NCBI RefSeq assembly: GCF_001949145.1
Contig: NW_019091789.1
Span: 1-18,688, forward strand
Source: Acanthaster planci
Taxonomy: Eukaryota; Echinodermata; Asteroidea; Valvatida; Acanthasteridae
Length of the DNA: 18,688 bases
Reading direction: 5' to 3'
The notes beneath the pieces were generated by a model that made no database searches, had not been told where the DNA came from, and saw nothing but the letters and a program-made list of their open reading frames with translations. Within the stretch, counting starts at the first letter, position 1, and the number at the start of each line of letters is the position of its first letter. This document shows, piece after piece, positions 16,674 through 18,688 of the stretch. A program made the translations under genes and the position numbers.

Positions 16674-17230
16674 GGCAGCTACATGTACATGTATAGGAGA
16701 ACTTACAACAACTTGTAACAAGATTTTAAAGTGTTGCTGCAAATTAAAAGTAGCTATACTGTAAGACTTTTAAAACTATGTTTAGGTAGTTATTGAACTA
16801 GTTATAGCACGAGTTGGTGTTTGTTGCATTAACTTGTTGTAAACAACTGTAAGAGATCTTATAACAAAGATTTTTTGTTGCTGTAAATTAAAAGTAGCTA
16901 TACTGCAAGACTTTTTAAACTATGTTTAGGTAGTTATTGAATTAGTTATAGCACGAGTTGGTGTTTGTTGCATTAACTTCTTGTAAACAACTGTAAGAGA
17001 TCTTATAACAAAGATTTTTTGTTGCTGTAAATTAAAAGTAGCTATGCTGCAAGACTTTTTAAACTATGTTTCGGTAGTTATTGAATTAGTTATAGCACGA
17101 GTTGGTGTTTGTTGCATTAACTTGTTGTAAACAACTGTAAGAGATCTTATAACAAAGATTTTTTGTTGCTGTAAATTAAAAGTAGCTATGCTGCAATATG
17201 TTCAAGTAGTTATTGAACCAGTTATAGCAA
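16655..17230 (+). repeat. 144-bp tandem repeat seeded from the ATPase gene end
   Basis: Units begin with GAGTTGGTGTTTGTTG at 16655, 16811, 16955 and 17099. The middle spacings are exactly 144 bp; the first is 156 bp and contains a TACATGTACATGTA run; the last is partial and fades near 17230. The middle units are almost identical and rich in TTGT/ACAA, with a small inverted repeat GTTGT-AA-ACAAC. The first unit starts within the last codons of the ATPase gene, so the array arose by duplication of the gene's 3' end and flank. Confidence 0.92.
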
Positions 17231-17353
17231 TTAATTTAATGTATTACACCCGCAAATATACAAGTATATGTATAAAAATCAACTTGCTCTGTCACGTGTT
17301 AGAGAATGTTCGAGTAAAATTAAGGAACATTTATTTCACTGCGTCTTTTAAAA

Positions 17354-17672
17354 ATGGAAGACCTCAAAACGATTTTAAAACCAGAAGCGAGTACAGAGAG
17401 CTTGCAAAACTCAACCCAACCAAACCCAAACCGTTAACTACAAAGACCGACTTTGTGTGATAGTAGCTTCCGGTGATTCCAAACAGTATCTTGGCAAGGA
17501 GTACTCAGTCAAATTTGACAGGGAAGTTGTCACAACGGTGGGTGAAAGTCTGTTGTCTCTTTACTCGCGTTCACTTGGGGTATCACTACCCGTCAAGTTT
17601 ATGGCTTACGAAGTCATGTTAGATTCAGAAGTGTTGACCAGAGATCTAGAGCGAGATCCCATCATCAGTTAG
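17354..17672 (+). pseudogene. gene V, small protein with one frameshift
   Basis: ATG 17354 opens a frame (MEDLKTILKPEASTESLQNS) closed by TAA 17435-17437. The next frame is open across the same point and runs NYKDRLCVIVASGDSKQYLG, VKFDREVVTTVGESLLSLYS, and on to TAG 17670-17672. One shift near 17425 would join them, giving about 105 residues with a hydrophilic N-terminus and a beta-rich body. It follows the ATPase and the tandem repeat and precedes gene X, all on the same strand. I do not recognise the family. By position it belongs to the virus gene set. Confidence 0.5.
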
Positions 17673-17676
17673 AGCA

Positions 17677-17696
17677 TACATGTACATGTACATGTA
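17677..17696. repeat. TACATG hexamer run
   Basis: Three overlapping TACATGTA palindromes directly after the gene V stop codon, the longest such run in the window together with those near 7120, 16680 and 18088. Confidence 0.9.
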
Positions 17697-17873
17697 GGTG
17701 CCTTTCTCACAGAGGTTTGCTATAGCTATGGATGTTACCTTTCCCCACTAGTTGGAGCACTCACCACGACCAAAAATCTTTGTTTAAAAAAGAAAGATTT
17801 GTAATACAAAGGCCCTCCATAATTGGAGATTTCAACAAAAAAGATTGTGGTGTTATAACAAAAGGAACAATCA

Positions 17874-18310
17874 ATGGATCCAAAACAGGAACCAAACCAG
17901 CAGAGCAGCCAGCAAAGCCAAGCTCATGTGACCATGAGTGAAACGAGCAGCAGTACGACTGTAAAAAATCCTAAGCTGATTGCCCAAGGAAAAAACTGGC
18001 AGAACATAATCGTAAAATGAAAGAGCAAAACTTGGCATCGTTGAAAGAAAAAGAAGCAAGTGAGCAGCAACAGCTGCCAACAGCAGCTACATGTACATGT
18101 AGTCATGCTGGTCCCCAATTAAACTGGTATCCTTGGTTGGTATGAGCAGGACTCGGTGTGGGTTTTTTGTGTTAAATGCTTTTTTTAAAAAACACCCCAC
18201 AGGGCACAATGCAAAAACCAGTAGAAGAGAGTAAGGTACATGTAGCTACCTCACCTCAAGTTTCAAAACAGAGAGCTAACGATAAACCAGAAATTTTAGA
18301 AATGGAGTAA
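17874..18310 (+). pseudogene. gene X, downstream copy (one-helix membrane protein)
   Basis: ATG 17874 begins a Gln/Ser-rich N-terminus (MDPKQEPNQQSSQQSQ), then a basic NPKLIAQGK segment. After a frameshift near 18000 a charged helix follows (HNRKMKEQNLASLKEKEASE), a TACATGTACATGTA run at 18088-18101, a hydrophobic segment (NWYPWLV, TGA, AGLGVGFLC) and a tail ending in PEILEME with TAA 18308-18310. Internal stops are TGA 18143-18145 and TAA 18173-18175. This layout suits a small single-pass membrane protein with a long soluble N-terminal part. It is paralogous to the truncated copy at 11488-11649 and sits between V and Y. Confidence 0.6.
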
Positions 18311-18311
18311 T

Positions 18312-18321
18312 TTAAAACCAA
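18312..18321 (+). promoter_or_regulatory. TTAAAACCAA motif between genes X and Y
   Basis: Fourth exact copy, one base after the X stop codon and about 70 bp before the Y start. The conserved place in both X-Y gaps supports a role in transcription of Y or in ending X. Confidence 0.4.
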
Positions 18322-18390
18322 CTAAAAGAACCACAAACTTTACAATTTTTTGTATCTACATGTAGTTAGTATCATAAAACAACAAACAAG

Positions 18391-18633
18391 ATGGCAAAAA
18401 ACGCAAACAATATCATCAACTCGCTTTACAATGGTGCACTCGTGAGAATGATTCCCATGGGATACACGATGTTGGGTAAAAAGCTACTGAAATGGAAGTC
18501 ACCTGATCTAGACTGATTGAGTTTGGAAGACATTACAAAACTAATGGTGTAGGTAGCTGGTTCGACAACAACCCAAGAGTGGTTAGTATCAAAGGGTTTG
18601 ATTCCAGATAGCATTGCATCAAAAACTAGCTAA
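18391..18633 (+). pseudogene. gene Y, downstream copy (small conserved virus protein)
   Basis: ATG 18391 opens a frame of 80 residues ending at TAA 18631-18633, with two in-frame stops: TGA 18514-18516, where the upstream copy has Arg (AGA), and TAG 18550-18552, where it has Leu. The N-terminus MAKNANNIINSLYNGA, a central MGY, LKWKSPDLD and the STTTQEWLVSKGLIPDSI end are shared with the copy at 11728-11982. No frameshift is needed, so it is the best-preserved virus gene here and useful for dating. Function unknown; a small virion or membrane protein is an inference. Confidence 0.7.
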
Positions 18634-18678
18634 AAAAACTCAAAACCAAAAAAGCTTTCCTTAATTCAAAAATTAAGC

Positions 18679-18688
18679 ATGGCAGATG
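18679..18688 (+). pseudogene. gene Z, downstream copy, first codons only
   Basis: AAGCATGGCAGATG at the right edge matches the start of gene Z at 12017 (AGCACGGCAGAAG) and here keeps the ATG. The gene runs out of the window. Its presence shows that the order X-Y-Z is repeated. Confidence 0.5.

Noticed and set aside
16655-17230. CRISPR-like array
   Set aside because: Units are contiguous 144-bp repeats without unique spacers, in eukaryotic DNA.
4400-18688. Terminal inverted repeats of a complete Polinton
   Set aside because: I found no long inverted pair bounding the gene cluster; the right end is outside the window and the copies are truncated.
1-18688. tRNA or rRNA genes
   Set aside because: No cloverleaf-compatible segment or rRNA-like conserved stretch was noticed on reading both strands; this was not tested computationally.

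Overview
The window looks like nuclear DNA of an aquatic invertebrate animal. It is AT-rich, full of short tandem and palindromic repeats (above all TACATGTA), and carries a retroposon-like insertion with a target-site duplication. No intact gene of ordinary length is visible. The species cannot be named from the sequence.

From about 4.5 kb to the right edge the window is a cluster of decayed copies of a Polinton/Maverick-like (adintovirus-like) endogenous DNA virus. The order is: two neighbouring, diverged pseudogenes of a protein-primed family B DNA polymerase (+, about 4.67-7.5 kb and 8.47-11.17 kb); the tail of an integrase-like gene on the minus strand, pointing at the end of the second polymerase; then a block of virion-type genes. 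That block holds a small one-helix membrane protein (here 'X'), a small conserved protein ('Y'), an acidic coiled-coil protein ('Z'), a penton-like structural protein, a coil/hydrophobic/helical protein ('W'), a minus-strand cysteine-repeat protein, a major capsid protein remnant, a packaging ATPase and a small unassigned protein ('V'). After V the order X-Y-Z starts again about 6.66 kb downstream, so at least two related virus copies lie head to tail. All long genes are broken by frameshifts and stops, and both polymerases have lost catalytic residues.

Later events overlie the virus genes: a 58-bp tandem repeat inside polymerase copy 1, a 144-bp tandem repeat whose units begin with the last bases of the ATPase gene, a 126-bp retroposon with a 12-bp target-site duplication at the end of gene W, and TACATGTA runs at several reading-frame breaks. 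Compact viral organisation is still visible: an ATGA stop/start overlap between capsid and ATPase genes, a stem-loop between convergent genes, and a repeated TTAAAACCAA motif in the gaps between genes.

The least expected feature is the minus-strand ORF at 15027-15239, with thirteen cysteines spaced exactly three residues apart. The first 4.5 kb looks like host intergenic DNA, with two weak exon candidates, one of them a coiled-coil minisatellite on the minus strand.
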